Positions 45,893 through 56,040 of a stretch of DNA of 64,000 nucleotides are shown piece after piece. The stretch is from contig NZ_VCNK01000012.1 of the NCBI RefSeq assembly GCF_006265095.1, forward strand, positions 33,068 through 97,067, given 5' to 3'. Source of the DNA: Phaeobacter sp. B1627 (GTDB taxonomy: Bacteria > Pseudomonadota > Alphaproteobacteria > Rhodobacterales > Rhodobacteraceae). Position 1 is the stretch's first letter. Every line of letters starts with the position of its first letter. The notes under the pieces are model-generated. The model did not search any database, was not told the DNA's origin, and was given only the letters and a program-made list of their open reading frames with translations. The translations under genes were made by a program, and so were the position numbers.

Positions 45893-45906
45893 TTTACGCG
45901 CGTAAA
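45893..45906. promoter_or_regulatory. Perfect 14-bp palindromic operator of the polyol operon
   Basis: TTTACGCGCGTAAA is a perfect palindrome of the LacI-family type (central CG). It lies immediately upstream of a TTGACG -35-like hexamer (about 45913-45918), where a bound repressor or activator would affect polymerase. Confidence 0.8.
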
Positions 45907-45978
45907 TTATTTGTTGACGAAACGTTAAGCATCCCTCTACCGTGTCTTCACAACATCCAGACATCAGGGAGGATTAGG

Positions 45979-47280
45979 ATGTACTTGAAGAACGCTTTCG
46001 GAGCGGCGGCGACACTGTCGCTTCTCATGACGTCTTCGGCATTTGCAGAAACGATCACCATTGCGACCGTGAACAACGGCGACATGATCCGCATGCAGGG
46101 GCTGACCGACGATTTCACCGCAAAAACCGGCCACGAGGTCGAGTGGGTCACCCTCGAAGAAAACGTGCTGCGTCAGCGTGTGACCACGGACATCACAACC
46201 AAGGGTGGCCAGTTCGACATCATGACAATCGGCATGTACGAGACGCCGATCTGGGGCAAGAATGGCTGGCTCGTGCCGCTGAACGACCTGCCCGCAGAAT
46301 ATGACGTCGACGACATCCTTCCCGCGATGCGTGGTGGCCTGAGCTATGACGACACGCTCTTTGCGGCGCCGTTCTATGGCGAAAGCTCCATGATCATGTA
46401 TCGCACCGACCTGATGGAAAAGGCCGGTCTTGAGATGCCCGAGGCACCGACCTGGGCATTCGTCGCCAACGCGGCCCGCGCGATGACCGACAAGGACAAC
46501 GAAATCTACGGCATCTGTCTGCGCGGCAAAGCAGGCTGGGGCGAGAACATGGCCTTCCTGACCGCGACCTCGAACGCCTTTGGCGCGCGCTGGTTCGACG
46601 AAAACTGGACGGCGCAGTTCGACAGCAAGGAATGGGCAACCACCCTGAACTTCTACATCGACCTGCTGAACGATGCCGGCCCTCCGGGTGCCTCCAACAA
46701 CGGCTTCAACGAAAACCTGTCGCTGTTCCAGCAGGGCAAATGTGGCATGTGGATTGACGCCACAGTGGCCGCCTCTTTCGTGACCAACCCCGATGATTCC
46801 AGCGTCGCCGACAAGGTCGATTTTGCTCTGGCCCCAGACACCGGCCTGGACCGCCGCAGCAACTGGCTCTGGGCTTGGGCGCTGGCCATTCCTGCGGGCA
46901 CCCAAAAAGAAGGTGCCGCCAAGGAATTCATCCAATGGGCCACCTCGAAAGATTACATCGAACTGGTTGCGGAAAACGAAGGCTGGGCCAACGTCCCTCC
47001 GGGCGCGCGGTCCTCTCTCTATGAGAACCCGAACTACAAGGCCGTGCCTTTCTCGGAAATGACACTGAAATCGATCCTCTCGGCGGATCCGCTCAACCCT
47101 ACAGTTGACGCGGTTCCCTATGTCGGGGTTCAGTTTGTCGCCATTCCGGAATTCGCGGGTATCGCGTCTCAGGTCGGTCAGGAATTTTCCGCCGCATTGG
47201 CCGGTCAGCAAACCGCTGAAGAAGCACTGGCAAAAGCCCAGGCGCTGACCACCGAAGAAATGGAAGCTGCAGGCTACTAA
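45979..47280 (+). CDS. smoE: Sorbitol/mannitol ABC transporter periplasmic binding protein
   Basis: 433 residues with a signal peptide cleaved after SSAFA (residue 23). Family-1 sugar binding protein: ITIATVNNGDMIRMQGLTDDF, WVTLEENVLRQRVTTDI and FAAPFYGESSMIMYRTDLM. It delivers polyols to the SmoFG permease. AGGGAGGA precedes the ATG. An internal terminator follows the gene, so it is probably made in excess of the permeases. The specific polyol assignment rests on the neighbouring dehydrogenases and resemblance to the Rhodobacter smo genes. Confidence 0.94.
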   Translation: MYLKNAFGAAATLSLLMTSSAFAETITIATVNNGDMIRMQGLTDDFTAKTGHEVEWVTLEENVLRQRVTTDITTKGGQFDIMTIGMYETPIWGKNGWLVPLNDLPAEYDVDDILPAMRGGLSYDDTLFAAPFYGESSMIMYRTDLMEKAGLEMPEAPTWAFVANAARAMTDKDNEIYGICLRGKAGWGENMAFLTATSNAFGARWFDENWTAQFDSKEWATTLNFYIDLLNDAGPPGASNNGFNENLSLFQQGKCGMWIDATVAASFVTNPDDSSVADKVDFALAPDTGLDRRSNWLWAWALAIPAGTQKEGAAKEFIQWATSKDYIELVAENEGWANVPPGARSSLYENPNYKAVPFSEMTLKSILSADPLNPTVDAVPYVGVQFVAIPEFAGIASQVGQEFSAALAGQQTAEEALAKAQALTTEEMEAAGY

Positions 47281-47295
47281 ACCGCACTCCTCCTG

Positions 47296-47335
47296 GACCA
47301 GGGACCGCAACATTCGCGATCTCTGGTCTTTTTTT
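47296..47335 (+). terminator. Terminator between smoE and smoF
   Basis: GACCAG (47296-47301) pairs with CTGGTC (47323-47328), extended by G-U and A-T pairs, and is followed by seven T. Partial termination here would set the binding protein to permease ratio. Confidence 0.8.
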
Positions 47336-47382
47336 CCCATCTATGTCCGAGACGGGCCCGCCCGTCCAATGATGAGGCTCCC

Positions 47383-48249
47383 ATGGCTACCCAGCATTCC
47401 CGCTCAGCCGCGCGCATCATGATGGCCCCCGCCGTTATCCTGCTTCTCGGTTGGATGCTAGTTCCGCTGACGATGACCGTATTGTTTTCGTTCAAGAAAT
47501 ACCTCCCCCTTCGCGGAGGCGACCTCGGTTGGGTCGGCTTTGACAACTATGTGCGCTTTGTCAGTTCCTCGGCTTTCTGGCCCAGTGTTCAGGTCACGTT
47601 GGTGATCGTCGGCGGCGTTCTCGCCATCACGGTTGCACTGGGTGTCCTGCTGGCATTGCTGCTGGACCAGCCAATGTGGGGACAGGGCATTGTCCGTATT
47701 CTCGTCATCGCGCCCTTCTTCGTGATGCCCACCGTATCCGCACTGGTGTGGAAAAACATGTTCATGGACCCGGTGAACGGGCTCTTTGCGCATCTGTGGA
47801 AATTCTTCGGCGCCGAGCCGATCTCCTGGCTGTCCGAGGCCTCCATCCAGTCGATCATCATGATCGTGAGCTGGCAATGGCTGCCCTTCGCGACGCTGAT
47901 CCTGCTGACCGCGATCCAGTCCCTCGACAGTGAACAGCTTGAGGCATCGGAGATGGACGGGGCCAGCCCGCTCGCCCGTTTCGGCTATATCATTCTGCCG
48001 CACCTTGGCCGTGCCATCACCGTTGTGGTGCTGATCCAGACGATCTTCCTGCTGTCGATCTTTGCAGAGATCTACGTGACCACCCAAGGCGCCTTTGGCA
48101 CAAGAACACTGACCTTCCTGATTTTTCAGCGCGTGCTGGAGAGCCAGAATGTCGGCCTCGGCTCCGCAGGCGGTGTCTATGCCATCATCCTCGCCAATAT
48201 CGTTGCTGCATTCCTGATGCGCATCGTTGGCAAGAACCTCGACTCATAA
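47383..48249 (+). CDS. smoF: Sorbitol/mannitol ABC transporter permease 1
   Basis: 288 residues with six membrane helices of the MalF-like type. The EAA loop reads EASEMDGASPLARFGYIILPHL. It begins after the inter-gene terminator and is followed by smoG after 14 bp. Confidence 0.94.
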   Translation: MATQHSRSAARIMMAPAVILLLGWMLVPLTMTVLFSFKKYLPLRGGDLGWVGFDNYVRFVSSSAFWPSVQVTLVIVGGVLAITVALGVLLALLLDQPMWGQGIVRILVIAPFFVMPTVSALVWKNMFMDPVNGLFAHLWKFFGAEPISWLSEASIQSIIMIVSWQWLPFATLILLTAIQSLDSEQLEASEMDGASPLARFGYIILPHLGRAITVVVLIQTIFLLSIFAEIYVTTQGAFGTRTLTFLIFQRVLESQNVGLGSAGGVYAIILANIVAAFLMRIVGKNLDS

Positions 48250-48263
48250 AGGGGACCTGACAC

Positions 48264-49094
48264 ATGGCACGCTCTGTTACCCAACAACGCAAAGCGATCA
48301 ATACCGCAGTTGCATGGGCCGTTGGTCTTCTGATCTTCTTCCCGATCCTGTGGACAATCCTGACCTCGTTCAAAACCGAAGCACAGGCAATCAACGATCC
48401 GCCCCTGTTCCTGTTCTTTGACTGGACGCTGGAGAATTACGCGGTGGTGCAGGAACGATCCGACTATATGCGGTTTCTGTGGAACTCCATCATTATTGCC
48501 GGCGGTTCTACCATTCTCGGGATCATCATCGCGGTTCCGGCGGCCTGGTCGATGGCCTTTGTACCGTCGAAACGGACCAAGGATATCCTGCTGTGGATGC
48601 TCTCGACCAAGATGCTGCCCGCGGTGGGCGTGCTTTACCCGATCTATCTGGTCTTCATCCGCCTCGGTCTTCTGGACACCCGCATCGGTCTGGTCGTGGT
48701 TCTGATGCTGATCAACCTGCCGATCATCATCTGGATGCTCTACACCTATTTCAAGGAAATCCCCGGTGAGATCCTCGAGGCCGCCCGCATGGATGGCGCG
48801 ACGCTGAAGGAAGAAATCCTCTATGTGCTGACGCCGATGGCCGTACCGGGGATCGCCTCCACCTTGCTGTTGAACATCATCCTTGCCTGGAACGAGGCCT
48901 TCTGGACGCTGAACCTGACCGCCGCCAATGCAGCGCCGCTGACGGCCTTCATCGCCAGCTATTCCAGCCCCGAAGGGCTCTTTTACGCAAAACTCAGCGC
49001 AGCCTCGACCATGGCCATCGCGCCGATCCTGATCCTTGGCTGGTTCAGCCAGAAACAACTTGTGCGCGGCCTGACCTTTGGCGCTGTGAAATAA
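48264..49094 (+). CDS. smoG: Sorbitol/mannitol ABC transporter permease 2
   Basis: 276 residues, six membrane helices, MalG-like. The EAA loop reads [22 protein letters not shown]. It forms the heterodimeric channel with SmoF. GGGGA precedes the ATG. Confidence 0.94.
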   Translation: MARSVTQQRKAINTAVAWAVGLLIFFPILWTILTSFKTEAQAINDPPLFLFFDWTLENYAVVQERSDYMRFLWNSIIIAGGSTILGIIIAVPAAWSMAFVPSKRTKDILLWMLSTKMLPAVGVLYPIYLVFIRLGLLDTRIGLVVVLMLINLPIIIWMLYTYFKEIPGEILEAARMDGATLKEEILYVLTPMAVPGIASTLLLNIILAWNEAFWTLNLTAANAAPLTAFIASYSSPEGLFYAKLSAASTMAIAPILILGWFSQKQLVRGLTFGAVK

Positions 49095-49105
49095 GGACGA
49101 CAACT

Positions 49106-50109
<1,004 letters not shown>

Positions 50110-50113
<4 letters not shown>

Positions 50114-50880
50114 GGCTGGACGGCAAGACAGCCCTGATTACCGGAGCGGCGCGTGGGATCGGCAGAGCCTTTGCCGAAAGCTACGTCCGCGAGGGGGCGC
50201 GCGTTGCCATTGCCGACATCGACTTCGCCCGCGCACATGCCACCGCAGCCGAGATCGGCGACGCCGCAATCGCGGTGGCAATGGATGTTTCGCGTCAAGA
50301 GAGCATCGATGCGGCCGTTGCCACCACCGTAGAGGCCCTGGGCCAGATCGATATTCTGGTCAACAACGCGGCCATCTTCTCGGCGGCGCCAATCGTTGAA
50401 ATCAGTCGCGAGGATTTCGACCGCGTGTTCGACATCAACGTGGCGGGCACGCTTTTCACCATGAAGGCGGTTGCAAAACACATGATCGGCCGCGGTGGCG
50501 GTGGCAAGATCATCAATATGGCCAGTCAGGCGGGGCGCCGCGGCGAATCTTTGGTGGCGGTCTATTGCGCCTCCAAGGCGGCGATCATCAGCCTGACGCA
50601 ATCGGCGGGGCTGAACCTGATCAACCATGGCATCAACGTCAATGCCATCGCGCCCGGTGTGGTCGATGGCGAACATTGGGACGGCGTCGATGCCTTTTTT
50701 GCCAGATATGAACACAAGAGCCCTGGCCAGAAGAAACGTGAGGTCGGCGACGCCGTGCCCTACGGACGCATGGGTACTCCGCAGGACCTGACCGGCATGG
50801 CCGTGTTCCTCGCCAGCCACGATGCCGACTACGTGGTGGCCCAGACCTATAATGTAGACGGCGGAAACTGGATGAACTGA
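50110..50880 (+). CDS. smoS: Sorbitol dehydrogenase (SDR family)
   Basis: Oxidises D-sorbitol to D-fructose with NAD+. 256 residues. The Rossmann motif TGAARGIG is near the N-terminus, NNAA is in the middle, and the catalytic Ser ([10 protein letters not shown]) and YxxxK (YCASK) are present. Close resemblance to the Rhodobacter sphaeroides enzyme is recognised over the whole length, notably [20 protein letters not shown] and [11 protein letters not shown]. Confidence 0.95.
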
Positions 50881-52373
50881 TGACTGCGCTGCCCCTTACC
50901 CCTCCCCCGCTGACAAACGCCACGCTGGACCGTCTTCCGGCCGCGATCGCGCGCCCGACCTATGACCGCGCGGCACTTTCGCCCGGAATCGTGCATATCG
51001 GGCTGGGAAATTTCCACCGCGCCCACCAATCCTGGTATCTGCACCGCTTGATGCAGCAAGGCGAGGCTCTGGATTGGGCGATCCTCGGCGCCGGCGTGCG
51101 CCCCTATGATGCCGCCATGCGGGAAAGACTGATCGCGCAGGACTGTATGACGACGCTGATCGAACTCTCGCCAAATTCCACCAGTGCCGAAGTGGTCGGC
51201 TCCATGATTGATTACCTGCCGATCGAAGAGGGCAACGGAGCCCTGACCGCAGCCATGGCCCGTCCCGAAATCCGCATTGTCGCCCTGACCGTCACCGAAG
51301 GCGGCTATTATCAGGATCCGGTCAACGCAGGCTTTGACGCGGCACATGCCGACATACGTCACGACATCGACAACCCCGAAAGCCCGCGCACCGCCTTTGG
51401 CGCGATCGTCGCCGCGCTGGATCTTCGGCGCAAGGCCGGCACCGGCCCCTTCACCGTGCAGAGCTGTGACAACCTGCAGGGCAATGGCGCGATCACCCGC
51501 CAGACCATTCTCGGGCTGGCCCGTGCCATCGATGCCGAACTCGCCGCGTGGATCGAGGCAAAGGTCAGTTTTCCCAATTCCATGGTCGATTGTATCGTAC
51601 CGGCCACCGGCGCTGCTGAAATTGCCAGCGCCGAACAGCTCGGTGTCTCCGATCAGGCTCCGGTGACACATGAACCCTACCGGCAATGGGTCATCGAAGA
51701 CGACTTCTGCGCCGGTCGTCCCGACTGGGACCGCGTGGGCGCCACCTTCACCGACGCCGTGCATGACTACGAAACGATGAAGATCCGCATCCTGAACGCG
51801 GGCCATCAGGTTATCGCCAATGCGGGTGAGCTTCTGTCCTGCACCACAATTGCAGAGTGTATGACCGACCCGGATATCGCCGGATTGTTCCACCGTGTAC
51901 AAGCCGAAGAAATCGCCCCCTATGTGGCAGCGGTGCCGGAGATCACACCACCTGAATATGTGACCCTGATCGCCAGCCGGTTCTCCAACCCGGCAATCCG
52001 CGACACCACCCGGCGCGTGGCCTTTGATGGCTCGTCCCGTCACACTGGGTTCATCCTGCCCATATTGCGCGACGCGCTGGCCGCTGAAGGGCCTGTCGAA
52101 GGCATCGCCCTGGTTGAGGCTCTCTGGGCACGTATGTGTGCCGGAACCCGCGAAGACGGCAGCACAATTGCACCGAATGATCCGAATTGGGATGGGCTGA
52201 CTGCGGCGGCACAGGCTGCCCGGCAGGATCCGGCCGCATGGCTCGCACAGAAGGGTCTCTATGGCCCGCTCGCTGATGACCCCCGGTTTGCCGAGGCCTT
52301 CGCAGCATGGCTGCGCCTGATCTGGAGCGCAGGCACACGGGCAGCGCTGCGCCAGTATCACACGCCCGGCTAG
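50880..52373 (+). CDS. mtlK: Mannitol 2-dehydrogenase
   Basis: Oxidises D-mannitol to D-fructose with NAD+. 497 residues of the long-chain polyol dehydrogenase family. The cofactor-binding N-terminal segment is VHIGLGNFHRAHQSWY, and the catalytic Lys-Asn-His set lies in KIRILNAGHQVIAN. The ATG shares one base with the smoS stop. Fructokinase and xylulokinase genes that follow in some relatives are absent here. Confidence 0.95.
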   Translation: MTALPLTPPPLTNATLDRLPAAIARPTYDRAALSPGIVHIGLGNFHRAHQSWYLHRLMQQGEALDWAILGAGVRPYDAAMRERLIAQDCMTTLIELSPNSTSAEVVGSMIDYLPIEEGNGALTAAMARPEIRIVALTVTEGGYYQDPVNAGFDAAHADIRHDIDNPESPRTAFGAIVAALDLRRKAGTGPFTVQSCDNLQGNGAITRQTILGLARAIDAELAAWIEAKVSFPNSMVDCIVPATGAAEIASAEQLGVSDQAPVTHEPYRQWVIEDDFCAGRPDWDRVGATFTDAVHDYETMKIRILNAGHQVIANAGELLSCTTIAECMTDPDIAGLFHRVQAEEIAPYVAAVPEITPPEYVTLIASRFSNPAIRDTTRRVAFDGSSRHTGFILPILRDALAAEGPVEGIALVEALWARMCAGTREDGSTIAPNDPNWDGLTAAAQAARQDPAAWLAQKGLYGPLADDPRFAEAFAAWLRLIWSAGTRAALRQYHTPG

Positions 52374-52417
52374 CGCCTCCCCCTCACATCACGGTTGATC
52401 CGGGCTGTCCGCCACGC

Positions 52418-52455
52418 GGGCCGCCCGCTCTCCTGTCCTCGTCGGGAGGCGGCCC
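52418..52455 (+). terminator. Possible terminator hairpin after mtlK
   Basis: GGGCCGCC (52418-52425) and GGCGGCCC (52448-52455) pair perfectly around a 22-nt loop. There is no T-run, so it may mark the message end or a Rho-type site. Confidence 0.4.
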
Positions 52456-52560
52456 GCTCTACCTGCCGCGCCCTTCTCCCCGCGCTCTCCTGCCCGTGCT
52501 CTGATCCCTTGCTCTGGAAGACGTTCGACCCGGCGCCAATCTTCCGGATCAGCGGCCCGA

Positions 52561-52983
52561 TCAGCAGGTCGGTCGGCTTTCGGGGCCGGTCAATCCAAGA
52601 TCACTGAGCGACTTGGTTCCGGAGCGCGCCTGCGACCGATGTTTCAGGGACAGGTGATCCAGCCGGTGCGCCAGCCCGCTCAGCCGAGGATCCTCCAGCA
52701 TCAGGCAGCCTTGGCGAATGTGGCCCGTTTCATCGCAGGTGGCCTGGCAGCGCCAGGCTCTGGTGCTGACCAGCCTGCGGAGGTCGAGGGAGGGATGCAG
52801 CCGGTCGCGGCGTCCGTCTCTTTCCGGCGTGACGCCCGGCGCGTCTATTTCGGGACCCGGCCAGAGCCTCGCTTCTCCGGCGGAATGAAATGCAACCAGC
52901 ATCAACACCGCACAGGCCGATAGAGTCCACCGAGGCCGGTGGCCTCGCGGCGCCAAACCCGAGCCCGAGCGAAAACGTCCCAT
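52561..52983 (-). CDS. Hypothetical small secreted protein, Cys-containing
   Basis: 140 residues. The N-terminus has a basic stretch and a hydrophobic segment (TLSACAVLMLVAFHSAGEA) like a signal peptide, and the mature part holds a CQATCDETGHIRQGC cluster. AAGGAG lies 12 bp before the ATG at 52983. No family is recognised. Another reading frame is open over most of it, so the gene is uncertain. It lies between convergent mtlK and the PhoD-like gene. Confidence 0.4.
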   Translation of the reverse strand: MGRFRSGSGLAPRGHRPRWTLSACAVLMLVAFHSAGEARLWPGPEIDAPGVTPERDGRRDRLHPSLDLRRLVSTRAWRCQATCDETGHIRQGCLMLEDPRLSGLAHRLDHLSLKHRSQARSGTKSLSDLGLTGPESRPTC

Positions 52984-53187
52984 GCAGATCCTGTTCTCCT
53001 TGTGCCGCGCTGCCCGATGCAATCTGATACGTTCGATCAAGAATCCGGCAATGGCGCAACCGTCCCCTCGAGACGCCAGATTGACGTCCTGCGGAAGTTG
53101 ACCTTGCCCCTGCAGACGTTAACACGGTCTTTCCGGGATCAAGAACAGCAACCCTTTATTCAGACAACTTTCACAAAGATGAAGACG

Positions 53188-54618
53188 TCAGCCCGCCCCA
53201 TCGAGCGGCAACGGCGGCGTCGCGCCGCTGTCTTCCAGATGCCAGATAGCGCGCCAGATGTCGTCCTTGCGGCTGAGCTCCAGATAGTTGCGCTCCGCCG
53301 CATAGCGATGTTTCTGCCCCGGCAAGGGATGGATCCGGATCGGATAGCCGGGAACCGGCGCATCCCCCAGCCCGGCCAGCGCGCCAAGGCCACGTGCATA
53401 GCTTTGTGCCGGGGCCCGATGCGCAATTCCAGAGGCGACCAATTGATGCATACGCGTATCGCCCGCCCCCATCTCGGCCCGCGTCGCCAGATGGATTTCA
53501 CCGGACAGGACGGTGACCGGCGCGTGCTCGCGCCACTTCAACGCCTGTTTCAACATACGTGTCCATTCGTCGCGATGCGCCCGGCTCTGCCACTGGTCCC
53601 GCAGGTCGTCCTCGTATTTCTGGATGGTGGGGATCATCAGCATGAAGCGTTCCACCAGAGAGAGCCGCGGCCCCAGAAGGGGGACGCTGGAAATCACAAA
53701 AGTATGCGCGTCTCCCGGCGTCATCGCCTCGGTTGCGGACCAGCCATAGGCCCCCATGACCCGGCGGCGCTGCCGTTCGGACCGCAGATCCGGTGCGAGG
53801 AGCTTCACCCCAGGCAGCGCCCGTTCCCAGGACAGCGATGTGCCGGTCGCATCGAGAAACAGCTCGGGAATATCGGCCTCTGTCGCGGCGTGTTGAAACA
53901 ACAGATACATTTCCCGTGCGATGCGGAACAGGCATTGCCCCACCTCGGAATGGGTCCGGCTTTCATAGAGAGAGCCCCAGCCGTCGCAAATGTCATGGTC
54001 GTCCCATATCGCCAGCGTCGGCACCCGCGCCATGATCCAGGCCGGGGCCTCGCCGAACATGGCCTGCACATAGTGGTCCGCAAAGCGCAGCCGCAGATGG
54101 TCAGCGAGGCTTTCCAGCTCTTCGGCATTTTTCGGCCGCACAACCCGTTCCGGCCACGCATCGCTGAGGGGATGGCCCAACGTGGCTTCATCCGCATAGA
54201 TCTGATCGCCGCCCTGCAACAAAAGCGCGAAAGGCGCACGCTTGTGTTCGCGGCACATATCCGCCCACATGAGATTGCGTTCGGACTGATCGCGGTCCAG
54301 ATCCCCTTCCTCCTCGCCGTTGCAGGAGGCAAATGCGATCCGCAGATCGCCCGTGACATCTGTCTGCACCGGGTAAGTTTCGCTACCAAGGCTGTATTCC
54401 GCCCCCCCCTGCGGCAGGGCAAAGTCGAAACGCCAGATGGCATTCGCGCCGATCTCGCGCAGGCAGACGGCCTCGTGTTCGGCACCGGCGGCCCGCAAGA
54501 TGCCCGGCGTCTCCCCGAGCGGAAGCAGGACCATGGCAGAGAGCCGCAAATCCGCCCCCTCCAGACCGCGATAATACAGTATGGGTCCGAGCCGGGCCGC
54601 CCCGAGTTTCGATGTCAT
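53188..54618 (-). CDS. PhoD-like (alkaline phosphatase D family) metallophosphatase
   Basis: 476 residues without a clear signal peptide. Metal-ligand motifs: RIAFASCNG near residue 95, LLLQGGDQIYAD, AIWDDHDICDGWG and VLSGEIHLATRAEM, all typical of PhoD-like phosphatases. The N-terminal beta domain is shortened. Substrates of this cytoplasmic-looking subgroup are not established. Confidence 0.87.
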   Translation of the reverse strand: MTSKLGAARLGPILYYRGLEGADLRLSAMVLLPLGETPGILRAAGAEHEAVCLREIGANAIWRFDFALPQGGAEYSLGSETYPVQTDVTGDLRIAFASCNGEEEGDLDRDQSERNLMWADMCREHKRAPFALLLQGGDQIYADEATLGHPLSDAWPERVVRPKNAEELESLADHLRLRFADHYVQAMFGEAPAWIMARVPTLAIWDDHDICDGWGSLYESRTHSEVGQCLFRIAREMYLLFQHAATEADIPELFLDATGTSLSWERALPGVKLLAPDLRSERQRRRVMGAYGWSATEAMTPGDAHTFVISSVPLLGPRLSLVERFMLMIPTIQKYEDDLRDQWQSRAHRDEWTRMLKQALKWREHAPVTVLSGEIHLATRAEMGAGDTRMHQLVASGIAHRAPAQSYARGLGALAGLGDAPVPGYPIRIHPLPGQKHRYAAERNYLELSRKDDIWRAIWHLEDSGATPPLPLDGAG

Positions 54619-54876
54619 ATGCCGTCTTCCTGCCTTCGGTTTCGGTCCTGAACACGATCAGACCCGTGAAAAATCGCTTGATGCTCCGGCTCGGTCCAGT
54701 CGCTCGCGTGGCCGATGCTCGATATCTGGCGCGCCCGCTATGTGAACGCCCTGTTCCTCTTTCTGTTCCAATCGAGTTTTGCCCTTCGCGATGCCTCTCC
54801 CCGTACCTCTCCCCCTACGTCTCTCTCTGCCTGCCCGCGAAGGGCTGGCGCGACGCAGCTGACCCGCCATATCCGG

Positions 54877-55563
54877 TCAGGTCACCTCCACCCGCAGGGG
54901 CGCAAAGGGGGCGCAGGTCAGCTCCAGCCGGTCGCCCCGCACGACCGGTCCCACTCCCGACGGTGTTCCGGTCAGGATCACATCCCCAGCCGCCAGTGTA
55001 TAGTAGCGCGACAGATGTGCGATCATCGCCGGAACCTTCCAGATCATCTGATTGAGATCCCCGTCCTGGCGGATCTCACCGTTGACCTTGAGCCGAAGGG
55101 CACCTTCGCTCGGATGACCAACCTCCACCACCGGATAGAGCGGCCCCACCGGGGCGGCGTGTTCAAAGGATTTTCCGATTTCCCAGGGACGGCCCATTTT
55201 CTTGGCGGCGCCCTGCAAATCCCGACGGGTCATGTCCAGTGCCAATCCATATCCCCAGACGTGCTCCAGCGCCGTGGTCTCGGCGATGTCGCGTCCGCCG
55301 ATGCCCAATGCCACCAGCAGCTCCGCCTCGTGATGCACGTCCTCGCTCATCACCGGATAGGGAAAGTGGCCAGACCCATCCAGACAGTCCGGGTTCTTCT
55401 GAAAAAAGAACGGGGGCTCGCGGTCAGGATCATGGCCCATCTCCACCGCATGAGCGGCGTAGTTGCGCCCGATGCAATAGACCCTGCGAACCGGAAACAG
55501 CGCCTGAGACCCATGCACCTCAAGAACGGCTTGCGGCGGCGGAGCAATGACATAGTCGGACAT
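54877..55563 (-). CDS. Fumarylacetoacetate hydrolase family protein
   Basis: 228 residues. Motifs: VYCIGRNYAAHAVEMG, FFFQKNPDCLDGSG, the metal-binding HHEAELLVALG, YGLALDMTRRDLQ and LTGTPSGVGPV. Family members are hydrolases or decarboxylases of oxo-acids (fumarylpyruvate, acylpyruvate and similar). The substrate cannot be read, and no aromatic pathway gene is adjacent. Confidence 0.92.
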   Translation of the reverse strand: MSDYVIAPPPQAVLEVHGSQALFPVRRVYCIGRNYAAHAVEMGHDPDREPPFFFQKNPDCLDGSGHFPYPVMSEDVHHEAELLVALGIGGRDIAETTALEHVWGYGLALDMTRRDLQGAAKKMGRPWEIGKSFEHAAPVGPLYPVVEVGHPSEGALRLKVNGEIRQDGDLNQMIWKVPAMIAHLSRYYTLAAGDVILTGTPSGVGPVVRGDRLELTCAPFAPLRVEVT

Positions 55564-56040
55564 GTTTCGTTCCTTTTCTGTGTGGTTCCTCAGTCATACT
55601 CCGTGTTCCGCGGAGCGCCAACCACCGGACCTGGATCGACACACGCCGCCGACGCGCCACGTTTTCGGGGCCGCAAACGCCGACGGCCGGAGATCGGCCC
55701 AGAGGCGCCAGGCGATAGGTTTCTCCGTTGACACCCCTTGCGCAGTCATATGCTGTTTTTGCCCCCTGCTGTCAGTCACAGCATGCCTTTCCCACAGCGT
55801 GCCTTTCCCACAGCGCGCCTATTCCAAACAGCTGAACCCTGACAGATCTGCGGACATCTGTGATTTCAGCTGCTCGCCTTGGCCGCCATGTCATGAAATC
55901 GTCGCGCAGAAAAGACCGGCTTCTGTGGTACTGTCTCAGCAGGATTTTTCCAAACACAACTTGAAGTTCATTCTCTCAGCACCTTTGCCTATCGCGGCCC
56001 GAACACTTCAGGCAGTTGGAAAATATGGATTGTTTAAATG
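55564..56040. other. Intergenic region before the mobile-element remnant
   Basis: 477 bp with no supported gene. It contains a tandem GCCTTTCCCACAGC duplication (about 55785-55820), and A+T content rises towards 56040. It may include the left boundary of the inserted DNA; no flanking direct repeat was identified by eye. Confidence 0.5.

Noticed and set aside
45964..47340. 458-codon minus-strand ORF over smoE
   Set aside because: Antisense to a clear binding-protein gene; Gly/Arg/His-rich shadow composition.
50847..52361. 504-codon minus-strand ORF over mtlK
   Set aside because: Antisense shadow; the plus strand has the full polyol dehydrogenase with its catalytic motif.
52939..54651. 570-codon plus-strand ORF over the PhoD-like gene
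   Set aside because: Antisense shadow of the phosphatase, whose metal-ligand motifs are intact on the minus strand.
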